From positions 9,500,552 through 9,564,551 of the forward strand of contig NC_054391.1 in assembly GCF_001625195.1 (NCBI RefSeq): 64,000 nt of DNA. Direction: 5' to 3'. Source of the stretch: Drechmeria coniospora (lineage: Eukaryota; Ascomycota; Sordariomycetes; Hypocreales; Ophiocordycipitaceae). A program made the position numbers and the translations under genes. Below the pieces are notes generated by a model. It saw only the letters and a program-made list of their open reading frames with translations, did no database searches and had not been told where the DNA came from. Of this stretch, positions 1-10,800 are shown piece after piece (position 1 is the stretch's first letter; every line of letters begins with the position of its first letter).

Positions 1-1349
1 GGATGCCTACGCTGGGCGGATTTCTTGCGGTAAAAGTAGACGACGTCGTTGACGTTGGCCACCTTGCCGACGAAGCGGTTGGAGAGCCGCTGTGGATTCT
101 CGCACTCAAACATGCCGCCGTCGGGCGCGCTGTACTCGACCTTGAGCCGGATCAGCGGCAGCGGTCGTTCCTCGAGCGCCTCGTCGTCCGTCTGGATCGC
201 CTCCCACTCCATTTGCGCCTCCTCGATCATCTCGTCGACGACTTCCATCAGCCGCCGCGTCACCTCTTGCCTGTTGTCCTTTTTCTTGTCGAGCCCCTTG
301 AACCGCCTGTCCTGCGAGAGGACGAGCTCTCTCGTGACAAATGGTCGCACCGTCTTGAGAGCCACCTTCTCGACCCGGAATTCCTTGCCCGTGACGCTCA
401 CGATGGCGACGTGCTTCTGCACCGCCTCGCCGGGCACCAGCGAGGTGGCGACCGACGAGCCCGGCTGCATGACGTGAAACCCCGTCTCCGGGTTCTTGGT
501 CGGATCGATGAGGCACTCGTGCTCGTGACCCCAGACGACAAGGTCCAGCCAATCCGGCAGCACGTTCTCCGGCAGGTACGACGTGGCCGTGTGGGCATGG
601 TGGTTCTGGTGCAGGGCGAGCAGGTTGAACCACTCGCCCATCTGGACGTTGGGACGAAACCACTTGACTTTGTGGTCGCGAAACGTGCGAAACATCCTCT
701 CGTCGCGCACGTTGCTCAGGCCGAACAGGGCGAGCTTGGTGAGACCCTTTTGCAGCAGGATCGGCTTGACCTCGATGTTGTCCGCCTCGGCCACGCGACC
801 AAAGTAGTTGAGGAGACCGCTGGCCTGGAGCAGGTCGAGGGAGCAAAAGTTGCCGTCGCCCGACGGATCGTCGTGATTCCCGTGGATGGAGAAGACGGGC
901 ATCGAGATGTTGATGTCGGGGTCCTCGTAGTTGACGTGCGTGAAGGCGCCCTCGAAGACCTCGGCGGCGTCGGAGAGGAACTCGAGCGGGCAGGGCTTCA
1001 TGCCGAGGCAGTTTTGGCGGAGCGTGCGCATGACCTGGTAGAGGGACTTGCGGGAGGGCTTGTTGTCGTGGAAGAGGTCGCCGGCGAGGAGCACCATGTC
1101 CACCTTGATTCCGGTCAGGCCTCGTGCACGCACGGCGGGCGAGGTGAAGACGGACGCACATCTTGTTTCCGGGCAATGTTCAGCACCTCGTCAAAGGTGC
1201 GCCAGCTATCATCCTTGCGGATGGCATCCCGTTCTTCGAAGCCCACGTGGCTGTCGGTGGCGACGAGAATGCGGATCGTGTCCGCCTCTGCCTCGGTCAG
1301 CCGGAGCTCTGATGGTCATGGGGTGACGCATACCGGACGTGTCCGTCAT
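1..1349 (-). CDS. MRE11: Double-strand break repair nuclease Mre11 (5' part, runs off the window)
   Basis: Nuclease subunit of the Mre11-Rad50-Nbs1/Xrs2 complex, which resects and signals DNA double-strand breaks in the nucleus. The minus-strand reading gives the calcineurin-like phosphoesterase motifs in order: [26 protein letters not shown] and WGHEHEC, then the capping-domain stretch up to [11 protein letters not shown]. Exons are 1349-1334, 1287-1160 and 1103 to the window edge. Introns are 1288-1333 (46 bp, branch GGCTGACC) and 1104-1159 (56 bp, branch CCTGACC), and both splice in phase. The resulting N-terminus reads [20 protein letters not shown], which matches the family start and argues for the ATG at 1349. 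The C-terminal DNA-binding part lies outside the window. The long plus-strand ORF over the same bases is an antisense shadow. Confidence 0.95.
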
Positions 1350-1458
1350 GGCGGCGTCTGATCAATCACGGCAGCAAACGGCAGAATCTCCATGCGTGCG
1401 TGGGCGGCAACTCGTTCGATGGGTTGAACGTCGTTGGCCTGTCCGGACCTCGCCGGGG

Positions 1459-1600
1459 TGATGCCAGTGATGCCAGTGATGCCAGTGATGCCAGTGATGC
1501 CTGTGATGCCTGTGATGCCTGTGATGCCAGTGATGCCTGTGATGCCTGTGATGCCTGTTATTCCAGTGATGCCAGTGATGCCTGTGATGCCAGTGATGCC
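1459..1600. repeat. 9-bp minisatellite (GATGCCAGT / GATGCCTGT)
   Basis: About 15 head-to-tail copies of a 9-mer alternate between GATGCCAGT and GATGCCTGT. They degrade into longer GATGCCTGAGGATCGAGACT units up to about 1680. The array lies roughly 110 bp upstream of the MRE11 start codon, so it may fall in its promoter. Confidence 0.9.
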
Positions 1601-2004
1601 TCAGAATCGAGCCTTGATGCCTGTGATGCCTGAGGATCGAGACTTGATGCCTTGGATGCCTGAGGATCGAGACTTGATGGACGCGCAGCTCTAGTTGGCT
1701 GTGACGCGAGCTGGTGCGAAATCACGTGACCGCTCTTCGAGATGACTTTACTTCATTATGATCACGCCAGATTGGTACGCATCCCAAACTCCAAAAATAC
1801 TATTACTCTGAACACGAGTCACGAGAGATGACATGTACATGTACGCGTGTGTGTGAATTATGAGACAATTTATCATCTCATCATCGTATTGAAGAGTCCA
1901 TTCATGCGCACTCGTAGGGGCAGATAACTAGCATACAGGTACTTGCACGGATCGAGTATTATGAGATATCCTTAAAGCCAATGCTCGCCCAACGTCCGCC
2001 CATA

Positions 2005-2007
2005 TAT

Positions 2008-2046
<39 letters not shown>

Positions 2047-2085
2047 CATACACATACACACGCAAACACACACATATACATCATC
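2005..2085. repeat. AT dinucleotide run followed by CA-rich microsatellite
   Basis: A TA/AT run occupies roughly 2009-2043, followed by ATACACAC-type repeats to about 2080. It is a simple-sequence tract just beyond the 3' end of the MCH1-like gene. Confidence 0.9.
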
Positions 2086-2229
2086 ATCATCAACAGTATG
2101 CGGAAAAAACAACGCCGAAAAAAACAATTCAAAGCACACGCCCGCCCGCTGGATGCTCACGAGCCATGACTTGCATGTCCGTCCCCAGCCGTCACGTGAC
2201 GCAACGCAACGGCTCTCACGTGCGGTGGC

Positions 2230-4017
2230 CTATATCACGATGCCGCGCTGTTGCCAACCTTTGCTTCCCCTCCAAGCCCATAGGAGGAGCGCGCAGGCGA
2301 CCCAGACGCAGATGCCCTCGGCCCAGAAAGTGGCCGCGTAGCACTGCTTGCCGTAGCAAAAGGTGTCGTCGTCGCCGCGGGCAGGCGGCGCGTCGGGCGC
2401 CCTGGCACCCGCCTGGTACACGGCCGAGTATATCAACCCCCAGACGGTCGAGCCGAGCGCGGGCAGCATCGCGATGATGCCAAAGTTGGTGGCGAAATTC
2501 TCCACGCCCCAGATGATGGTGACGATCAGCGGCGTCAGGCTGAAGACGGCCCCGTAGCCGGCCCCGACCAGTCCCGACACGACCCAGAAGCGGTCCGCGT
2601 GGTTCTGCACGGCGCCCGAGGCGAGGAAGAGGAAGGCGACCGACATGAGCATGGCGAAGAAGAGCATGAAGACGACGCGGGAGACGGAGAAGCGGTCCAG
2701 CGCCGACGACCGGTACCCGCGCTGACGGTTGAGCTGCACGTGCTGCGTCTCGGGCAGGGGCGCGAGGAGGTCCGTGAGGGTGCCGATCAGCAGGCGGGCG
2801 ACGGTGCTCGTGACGCCAAAGACGGAGACGTGCGTGGCCGCCGACGTGCCCTCGCCGAAGCCGTTCGTCGGCGGCGTCAGGGTGCCGATGACGGAGCCGA
2901 GGTTGTTGATAAAGGCCTCGCCCGGTCCGATCATGAGGAGAAAGGCCAGGGCAAAGGGCCACATGGTGCGGTCCGAGAGGAACTGCCGCGTCTCGGCGTT
3001 GAGCACCCAGTTCTTCTTCCACCTCGCGTCGTCCTGCTTGGACGCGCCGAGGAGCGCGTCGCTCTCGAGCTCGCCGGCCGGCGTCGAGGGGTTCGTCGTG
3101 CTGCGTCCCCCCGGCCTGCCGAGGAGGGAGCCTCCGTCGAGCAGGCCGCTGCTCTCGAGCTCCTCGATGGCCTCCTCGATGAGATCCTGCTCGTCGACGA
3201 CGCGCAGGGTAAAGGTGCCGACGACGCCGACGATGAAGAGCAGGACGGCGAGGAAGACGAAGAAGCGGAAGACGTCGACGTCGCCGCGGGTGCCGTCGGG
3301 GTTGACCTCGTAGAGGAAGCGGCTGCCGAGCTGGCTGAGCCACATGCCGCTGAGGCCGAAGCCGGTGATGGGCATGGCGAGGGCGAGCCCGCGGTACCGG
3401 CCCTTGCCGAAGTTCTTGGCGCAGGTCGAGACGGAGGCGATGTACATGGCGCACGTGGCGGAGCCGACGCAGACGAAGGCGAAGATCATGAGCGGGTACG
3501 ACCAATCACTTCCCGGCCGGCCCATCTCGCCGAGCACGTTGTAGTCCATGTCGAGCTTTCGGTATATGCCGGCGGCGAGGCCGTAGCCGGTGCCGAAGAG
3601 GATCGAGGACAGCAGGGCAAGGGGTGCGACGCCGACGCGGTCGCAGATGTAGCCCATGGGGGTGATGGGCAGGTAGAGAGAGACGGAGCCGGCGATGGCG
3701 ACGCCGTTGACCTGGAACTGCGTGTAGTGCAGCCGTGACTGGAACTTGGGCGCGTAGAGGGAGAAGACGACGATGGAGCCGGCGCAGAGGGCAGCGAGCG
3801 TCGCCGTGACGAGGGAGACGATGCGCACGACGAGCTTGCCGCGAGCCCTTTGCCTGCGGCCGAGAGCAGCAGCACCAGACTCTGGGCCATCTCCGTAGTC
3901 GGAGAGGGACGTCTGGTCGGAGACGGACAGTTGGTCAGAGACGGATGCCTGGTCGCTGTCGAGAGGCGGCGGCGTCGCACCGGTCCGATCATCCGAGCGG
4001 GTGACCGACGGAGGCAT
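2230..4017 (-). CDS. MCH1: Major facilitator transporter, Mch1/nodulin-like family
   Basis: Single-exon 595-aa membrane protein. A Ser/Asp-rich cytosolic N-terminus (about residues 1-60) is followed by the first membrane segment (RIVSLVTATLAALCAGSIVV) and a signature typical of fungal Mch1 transporters (FSLYAPKF, LHYTQFQVN, GYICDRVG, GFGLSGMWLSQLGSRF). A long hydrophilic loop of about residues 285-345 separates two bundles of about six membrane helices each. Mch1 resembles monocarboxylate porters, but its substrate is not established; the yeast protein is annotated only as a probable vacuolar-membrane transporter. The length fits the family. The ATG at 4017 is the first in frame. The neighbouring MRE11 gene is unrelated. 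Confidence 0.88.
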   Translation of the reverse strand: MPPSVTRSDDRTGATPPPLDSDQASVSDQLSVSDQTSLSDYGDGPESGAAALGRRQRARGKLVVRIVSLVTATLAALCAGSIVVFSLYAPKFQSRLHYTQFQVNGVAIAGSVSLYLPITPMGYICDRVGVAPLALLSSILFGTGYGLAAGIYRKLDMDYNVLGEMGRPGSDWSYPLMIFAFVCVGSATCAMYIASVSTCAKNFGKGRYRGLALAMPITGFGLSGMWLSQLGSRFLYEVNPDGTRGDVDVFRFFVFLAVLLFIVGVVGTFTLRVVDEQDLIEEAIEELESSGLLDGGSLLGRPGGRSTTNPSTPAGELESDALLGASKQDDARWKKNWVLNAETRQFLSDRTMWPFALAFLLMIGPGEAFINNLGSVIGTLTPPTNGFGEGTSAATHVSVFGVTSTVARLLIGTLTDLLAPLPETQHVQLNRQRGYRSSALDRFSVSRVVFMLFFAMLMSVAFLFLASGAVQNHADRFWVVSGLVGAGYGAVFSLTPLIVTIIWGVENFATNFGIIAMLPALGSTVWGLIYSAVYQAGARAPDAPPARGDDDTFCYGKQCYAATFWAEGICVWVACALLLWAWRGSKGWQQRGIVI

Positions 4018-5330
4018 GGTCGGTGCCTATCGCCGCGGCCGCTGCGGATGCGTGCGGTGACGCAAATCACGATGGAGCGGCGAAGGGTGATGGACGAGGA
4101 GATGATGCGGTTGTCGTGACGGAGGGAAGTGTGAGTGCAAGTGACGCTCACAGGCCGGCAGTGTATCCTCTGGCAGTGCCAGCTGTGGGGGTGAGCTCGA
4201 GGAGTAAGCAGGCCTACAGAAATGGCCATGTCATCTAACACCGGGGAGTATTTCTAAGTACAGGTGATAGCCGTTATTACCCCATACTCGGTGCCGTATG
4301 CTTACGCCTACTGCGGACTCGAATGCGGAACATGCAAATACTTACGTGTGGTATTGCCCAACTGTGGCAACCATCCGTTACCACAGTGGATGCTATGGCG
4401 CAATGCAGCCCCTACGGAGCGAACTTACAGCGCTCCGTTGCCGCTACAGTGGATGCTCTGGCGCAATGCAGCCCCTACAGAGCGAACTTACAGCGTTTAG
4501 TTGCCGCTACAGTGGATGCTCTGGCGCAATGCAGCCCCTATGGAGCGAACTTGTAGCGCAGTGAGAACTGGAGGCATGGCAGGGTTACCGTGTAATCATT
4601 TCTCCGTACTCCGTACTCCGTAGACAAAGCATCGACAAATCGAAAGAAAAAAACCTCAAACATCTCTCTGCAGTTTCCACGACAGACGTTCCCCGTCCGT
4701 CCGAGCCTGATGATGCGAACAAACCCGTCACAGAGGGAGAGATGATGGTACGATCGATTAAGCACTCTCCTATGCCTGTGCCGTTCTTACTCTCTCAGCG
4801 CTTCTCGATACCGAGGACCAGGAGACAGTCATTCCGACCCTGATGCCTGGACGTCCCAGCCGTGATCAAGTCCCGCGACCCGGCCTCGCCCTCCCGAGTG
4901 CCAGAGAGCAATATTGCAGGAACGGAATGACCCATGCTGTTCAACACTTGCTCGCAGTATGCCGAGGAAGCACAGGACCGAATGATGCGATTCCACCCAG
5001 CCTTCTTCTACGACATGTCACACGTGCCGTTCACTCTTGCTCATGGAGGACGAATTCATAAATGCGATGAACAAAGAAAAAACACGACGGCTTCCTGCTC
5101 TAGGACCCCTCGACGTGACAAGGAGTCTGGCTGTGAGAATGCAACGACCAACCATGATACGCAAGCATCCGAATGGTCCACCAGCATCGTACCCAGCATT
5201 TCATATCCGTGGCGTGCAGACGCAACAATCACGTTGGCCGCAACTTGCTCCACCTCCGACAAGAGCAGCGCCATCTGCGTCCGGTTCATCTGCGAATGCA
5301 GAGCAGTCGCGAAAGTGCCTCGCGTCGACG
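4018..5330. other. Intergenic, with a 63-bp triplicate
   Basis: Upstream region of the MCH1-like gene and downstream region of the next secreted-protein gene. It holds the 63-bp repeat at 4377-4560 and a GTACTCCGTACTCCGTA stretch near 4605-4620. I found no convincing gene. Confidence 0.6.
4377..4560. repeat. 63-bp tandem repeat, about 3 copies
   Basis: The string GTGGATGCTNTGGCGCAATG recurs at 4386, 4449 and 4512, an exact spacing of 63 bp, with flanking CCCCTACNGAGCGAACTTACAGCG conserved. Because 63 is divisible by three, all frames stay open and give spurious repetitive ORFs. Confidence 0.92.
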
Positions 5331-7116
5331 CTATCCAGCATTGTGTGATCCCCTGCTGGAGGGCATGTAGCCTCTGTACCAACTCACCGCGTTGGCGTAC
5401 ACGGCTATATGGAGAGAGAAAGTCTCGTTAGAATGACATGGATTATGGAAAGGGGCCCTTGCGCCGTCCATGACATGACATGGGGTGAAAGGCTGAAATG
5501 CAGCTTACCCATCGCATACATGGCAAATGCGTCTGACTCTCGTTAGCATCGGATGCCGACGTTTCCCCCTTGGCCTGCTCTTCTCACTTACGTGCGTCCC
5601 TGGCCGAAGGAAAGTCCATCGACTCCCGAAAGCGGACCAGGTGTTCCTTGTCATGACGAACAATCCCCCCGCTGAGCATTTGCAGACACGCGAGGTTCTT
5701 CGTCGTACCAAAATCGCATGATTGAATACCTGCGGAAACATTAGACCAAGATCTCGTTCGGCCCATCGGGTTCTTCATCTACCAAGCGTGTTTCCGATGC
5801 CACAAAACGCCTGGGCCATTGCCGCCTCACGGATAAAGGTCGTCAGGAAGAAATCGCCCAAGTAGTTGGCCTGCTTGTTGGGGTCGATGGTGCTCATCAG
5901 ACGCAACGCCGATCCGGACGTCCGGCTTGCCATGGCGCCTCCGATGGGGACATGAAGATCCCTGTAGCTCGTCCTGTCGCCGGCGTCTCCGCGACTATCC
6001 GCCGCGGCCCAGTCCAGCACGTGGTTATCGCAAAATACCATCGTCTCACGAAGTGGCCTCTCGGCATCATGGATGGAACCGACGACGTACGCCATCAGGT
6101 TTTCGTACCTTGGTATGCCCCAATTTGGTGCGTCGAGAGAAGCGCACAAGGCATCGTGGTAGATCCACACGCCGTCGTTCCTCGCCATGTCCCGACGGAA
6201 CAGGAAATAACCTATTTAAACGGTCACCGCCGGATGAGCCTGTACCTGTAGAAAGCGCAACATCCTTACCTGGTGCCGAACTCTGGGAGGCTGTGAGGAG
6301 AGCGGATAAGCATCAGCCAAAACGTCCTCGACCATCCCGCGCCGACCGTCTTACCCTGTTGGTAGTTTCGACCCCAGGGGTCGCGATCGGAGAATACCGT
6401 CTTCTCCGAAAGCACAATGTCCATCGGGGGGAAGCTCCCCGGCTCGTTATTCCACGCAGCATTAAACTCACTTTTCATGGCTAGTATCCGAGACAGCATG
6501 ACAAGTGCCAAGGCTAGAAAGGGGCGAAATACACGAATTAGTCGGCGACCGATGCATCTCGTCTTGGTTCATAACCACCAAGATGGGGCAAGCGGATCAT
6601 TACAATACGTTTCCAGAACAATTGTGAGAGATCGTAAGCCGATGACGTCGAGGGGACTGCCGGAGTCGAACCGTGCAATGTACCACTTGAAAGTAAGGTA
6701 CGCGTTGTTCTCGTCCCAGGTACGCGATTCCTCTGTTCTCTTGTCCTGTTTCAAATCTCCGTGTTCGTTGAACATGTCGATGATGAGCTCCAGGTGGGAT
6801 ATCATATTTGACATCTATAATTCCGGTCAGAATCATCATCTGGCATGACTTGTGCATCATGAACAAGTAAAAATTGGCCACTCACGACATCTTCAGAGTC
6901 CCTGATGGCGTCGTGAAGGTAGCCCTTGAGCAGCTCCGAGTCACCCGGTGCCGCGTGGATAATGACGTCTCTCCTCTGCAGCGATCTGGTCCTTGGAACT
7001 TCCTTATGGGCGCTGCTGTCATTTCTGATGCGCCTTGCGATGGCAGAATCGTCCAACCCCCAGGCCAAGCAGAGCAGAGCATGCAGCAAAACTAGGCATG
7101 ACTGTAGTTTGGCCAT
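5331..7116 (-). CDS. Secreted 428-aa protein with a C-terminal M35-metalloprotease-like segment lacking HExxH
   Basis: Eight exons: 7116-6886, 6814-6604, 6513-6355, 6290-6270, 6211-5783, 5729-5592, 5532-5509 and 5404-5331. Together they are 1287 nt (429 codons), every junction is in phase, and several introns show clear branch sites (CGACTAATTC, TGCTAACGAG, TCTAACGAG). The N-terminus MAKLQSCLVLLHALLCLAWG is a good signal peptide. The last 90 residues resemble the end of deuterolysin/lysine-specific (M35-like) metallopeptidases: TFIREAAMAQAF sits where the zinc helix would be, followed by CDFGTTKNLACLQML and DAHAFAMYAMAVYANA (compare the family pattern NADSYALFAxAVY). The two zinc-binding His of HExxH are replaced, so activity is unlikely. 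Family assignment is inference; the gene could be an unrelated effector. The gene structure itself is well supported. Confidence 0.7.
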
Positions 7117-7880
7117 GCCCGTTGTAGAACGACCGAGTCGAGGTCAATGAAGAAGGCAACTCCTATGAGCAGTCCCGTCGGCCAACCCAGTCTCAGAGGT
7201 TGCTACGACAGTACTTGAAGTATGACTGCGAGCTCGCGCCGGCCAAGGTGAAAAATTGCAGGCATCCAGCGGGGCTTTGAAGCAGGTCTCAGCAGAAGCG
7301 CTGTGCTTGTTGCGAAACATGATCCGAGTTTAGTGCGGCGACGGAAAACGTGGACTTGACCACTCTGATCTCCGTGCTCGACTCAACGCCAGGTTGACCC
7401 CTGGATAACCTGCGTTTCTCGGATCTGGTGGTCCTTGACAAGCAATCGCTCGGACAAGAAACAGATGGCATGCAGGCCACAAGATGAATGAGCAATATTT
7501 ACTGGCCGTCTTTCATACCTGAGGTTATTTGGGTTGCAACTGAGATATTTTCGGAGCGACGCCGAGACAACAACGCAGCATGGTTGACGGACATTCGTCT
7601 TGATTTTGGCACAAATGAGGCTTTTTGCTCTCCTCCAGCTGCCAAAGACAGTAGACGACAGCACGGATCATAGGAGCACGTCTTTTCATGGAAATTTCTC
7701 TCATGCCCACGATAACGGGCCCCGGCTTGCGGATTCAGGCACAGAACCGCTCCTCCGTCTGGTGACCGGCCGTGACCGGCTCTCAGAATAATACAACGCC
7801 TTTCTCCCATCACAACCGACTGACCGCACATACACCATCTCTTGATAATCGATAATCTGTTGTTCATAAACATTGCCAGA
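7117..7880. other. Divergent intergenic region
   Basis: Shared upstream region of two divergently transcribed secreted-protein genes (ATGs at 7116 minus and 7881 plus). It could hold common control sites. Overlapping short ORFs on both strands lack start context and homology-like patterns. I see no repeat. Confidence 0.5.
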
Positions 7881-10800
7881 ATGTGGCGGCTACGTCGTTG
7901 GACTATGAAAGCTGCTGTGGCATGGACTCTCGTGTCTAATTCATTAGGCACCGGTGCCTATGCCGATTCCAATGGCGCAGCTTCTCTTGCTCAACATGAT
8001 CCAGACCATCCACACTGCCCTTCAGAATGTTTGGCCGATTCTTCCACAGAATGGGCCAGTCATTCTTCTGTGGAAGGACTAGCCGGATGCAAGGAGCCTG
8101 TACGACTCGATTTGACGTTGAGAACGTCCGTGGACGACGGTTCAAGTCCCTTGCTCGTTCGCGCATGCACTCTTACGGATACTTTTGCAAATATTCGGAA
8201 TGAAAGCAATGCGAAAAATACTACCAGATCAACCATCGGGGGCAAATGCGACTCTTCTGCTGTTCTGACCAAGACGAAGCTTGATCTTGCAGAAAGCTTG
8301 ACGACATCCAGCCAACACACAAATACGCAACTCCTTTTGGCTTTGGAGCAGTTGAAAAAAGAATTTACCCGAATTTCAGAGGGTTGCAGCAACCGAATTG
8401 TCTCGATTCACTCCGACGGCATTATCGTCGGCGCCTATATTGGCGTGGCGTTTGATATAAGCTCGGTTTCAACTGTCCTAGACAGACTAACACGGCGTGC
8501 AAAGGAATCGCCTGCACCGCAAAAGATGATGGCACAGATATGCGATGAAATGCGCGACGCAGGCCACATTATCGGTGTGACCGTCGATTCCACAGCCAAC
8601 GTCGAGTTCATTCGTACATTGCTTTTGGAGTGGAACAATGCAACTTGCCAAAGCGAATCCATCCTGGGTACTCATCATGTCGAGGACATTGGGGTTTGGG
8701 AGGTACCCCAGAGTCCCGTCAACACTGGCAACCAACGGATCATTCATTTTCATCATGCTCGAGACGATTTCAAGTCAAACAAAGCGGACCCAAGAGGGCC
8801 GTTTGAGGAGCCTTCCAAATCCCACAGAGATGTGCTTCCTACTCTGCAACCAGATCAACTCGAGAATGGGCATGGAAGTATACCTTTGGACGAGCCGGTT
8901 GAAGATGTATTGAATCCTCCTTCAACAATGATAGTGATATCTACGAATGGGCCGGAAAGTGATTCCCCGAGCACAGTAGTGCTTCTGCCGTCAGGAAGAA
9001 GATCCAAGGAGAATGCAACCAAGGGGACTCATCCGCTGATCGGCACACCTTTGGATTCTGCTCCCTGGACCCTACTGCAACCAGTGCAAAGAAGCACAGT
9101 TCATGAAACGACCGGAACAAAGGCGTCTAATCGACAGGATCCAAGTAATGGTATGTTCGTATCTGCGAGCCAGGTAATTTCAGCGCCACCAAACACATTA
9201 CCTAGACAAACGGGCATTCCTTCAGATGAGCCATTACAAATTTCATCGGACCATGCAGGAAGCAGGGGTGTGGAAGAGTCCACAACCCTATCATCTGATG
9301 TCCTCCTGAGCAGGCCAACGGACGGGCAAGGCAACTACATTTCCACAGACCCAATACCGGAATCACCCAACAGCGGTGTAATAAAGCCAGCTTCAGGTCC
9401 GTCAGATCCAACAAATACATCCGCCAAGGCTCCAGTAAAGCCGACGGGTAGGAAGTCAAAGGAGCCATTCGATAGCCTGACAACAGACAACATGGTCGAG
9501 TCAAACGTCCCGACGAAAAGGCTGTCGGAGTCCGCTTCTACCAATTTATTGAACCGACCAACCGACGGCTCGGACCCAACGTCAACAAAGCAACCGATTG
9601 TATCGACTGGTATGTTTACGGACGTTCCTTTGGTTGACTCAACTGTTGACGACGAGTTTCCGTCAAACACCCAAGTTATTACGACGAGTTACCCAGCCAT
9701 GGGGACCCCTGACCACGTCTCAACTGAGCCGTTTGCCAGACCCTCGGAAACGACTTTATCGGATTCATCACGGACGAATACGATATCGTCATCACATACG
9801 AATCCCATATCGTCATCACAGACGAATCCCATATCGTCATCACAGACGAATCCCATATCGTCATCACAGACGAGTTCGATATCGTCATCACAGATGAACC
9901 TGATTATTGTGCCGCACTTTGGGAATCCAACCAGGCCACCGGCTAGATCAAGTGGCACAACTAAAGCATCAATGAATCCCAGCACGAACCCGCCGGACGA
10001 GGTTTTACCTGAGACGACAAGCAGACCAACTCCAGACAGGACATCGACACCCGCTGCAGTGATTATAGCACCGCCAGTTGGCATGCCCACAAGGCCCCTG
10101 AGCGGCCCCTCGGAACAACCCTCCCTCAGCTCACGGAGGACTCCTTCCGGGAGTGCACCGTCCGATCTGCCGTTGCCTGATCCTCCAGCGAGCCCGGCTC
10201 CGCCACCGGGATCACATCAACCGTCACCACCAGGGCTTCCGCCGCCACCAGGGCTTCCGCCGATTCCGAAACCAGAGTTGCCCCAGTTACCACGGCTTCC
10301 TGGGCTACCGCCGGTTCCAAAGCTGCCAAGTCTACCACCACCGCCGGGGTTACCACGGCTTCCCGGATTACCACCGCTTCCCGGATTACCACCGCTTCCA
10401 AAGCTGCCAGGGTTTCCATTTTTCCCAATTGGCAGACCAGCAAGTCCGGGGCCGGGGCCGGGGCCGGGGCCGGGACCAGGGCCGAGTCTTCCGAATAAAG
10501 CCGGAAAGCCTGCAGCACCGAAACCTCCGCCGGTGCCCGAGCCGGTGCCCGAGCCCGAAAAAGCGACAGATATTCCGACAAGCCGGCCGAGCAGCGATTC
10601 ATCAAGCCATTCAACAAGAAGAGAAACAAGCATTCTATCGGCTAGCGAGACCAACCCTTTTACAGACGACAGAATAAGCAGCGAGCTGGCCAGCAGCACG
10701 ATCGATACGCCGAGCCAGACAAATGGCGCTATTTCGACGAACAAACCCACCAACACATTCACAGGCACGCACACGGAGCAAATATCAAGTCCAACACGCA

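Larger units (their letters stand above)
1350..2229. other. Intergenic region between MRE11 and MCH1-like gene
   Basis: This is the upstream region of MRE11 and the downstream region of the transporter gene. It contains the 9-bp array at 1459-1600 and an AT/CA microsatellite at 2005-2085. I see no other gene. The short ORFs here (MPV or DAS repeats, IYIYIY) are translations of the repeats. Confidence 0.7.

Noticed and set aside
3..1361. 452-codon plus-strand ORF opposite MRE11
   Set aside because: Antisense shadow: the minus frame carries all Mre11 phosphoesterase motifs, and GC-rich codon bias keeps the opposite strand open.
1400..1694. MPVMPV / DASDAS repeat ORFs, considered as a repeat peptide
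   Set aside because: A 9-bp array keeps three frames open; there is no signal peptide or downstream domain.
2599..3738. 379-codon plus-strand ORF opposite the MCH1-like gene
   Set aside because: Composition is almost only charged and small residues (EEE/GDG), with no motifs; it mirrors the transporter codons.
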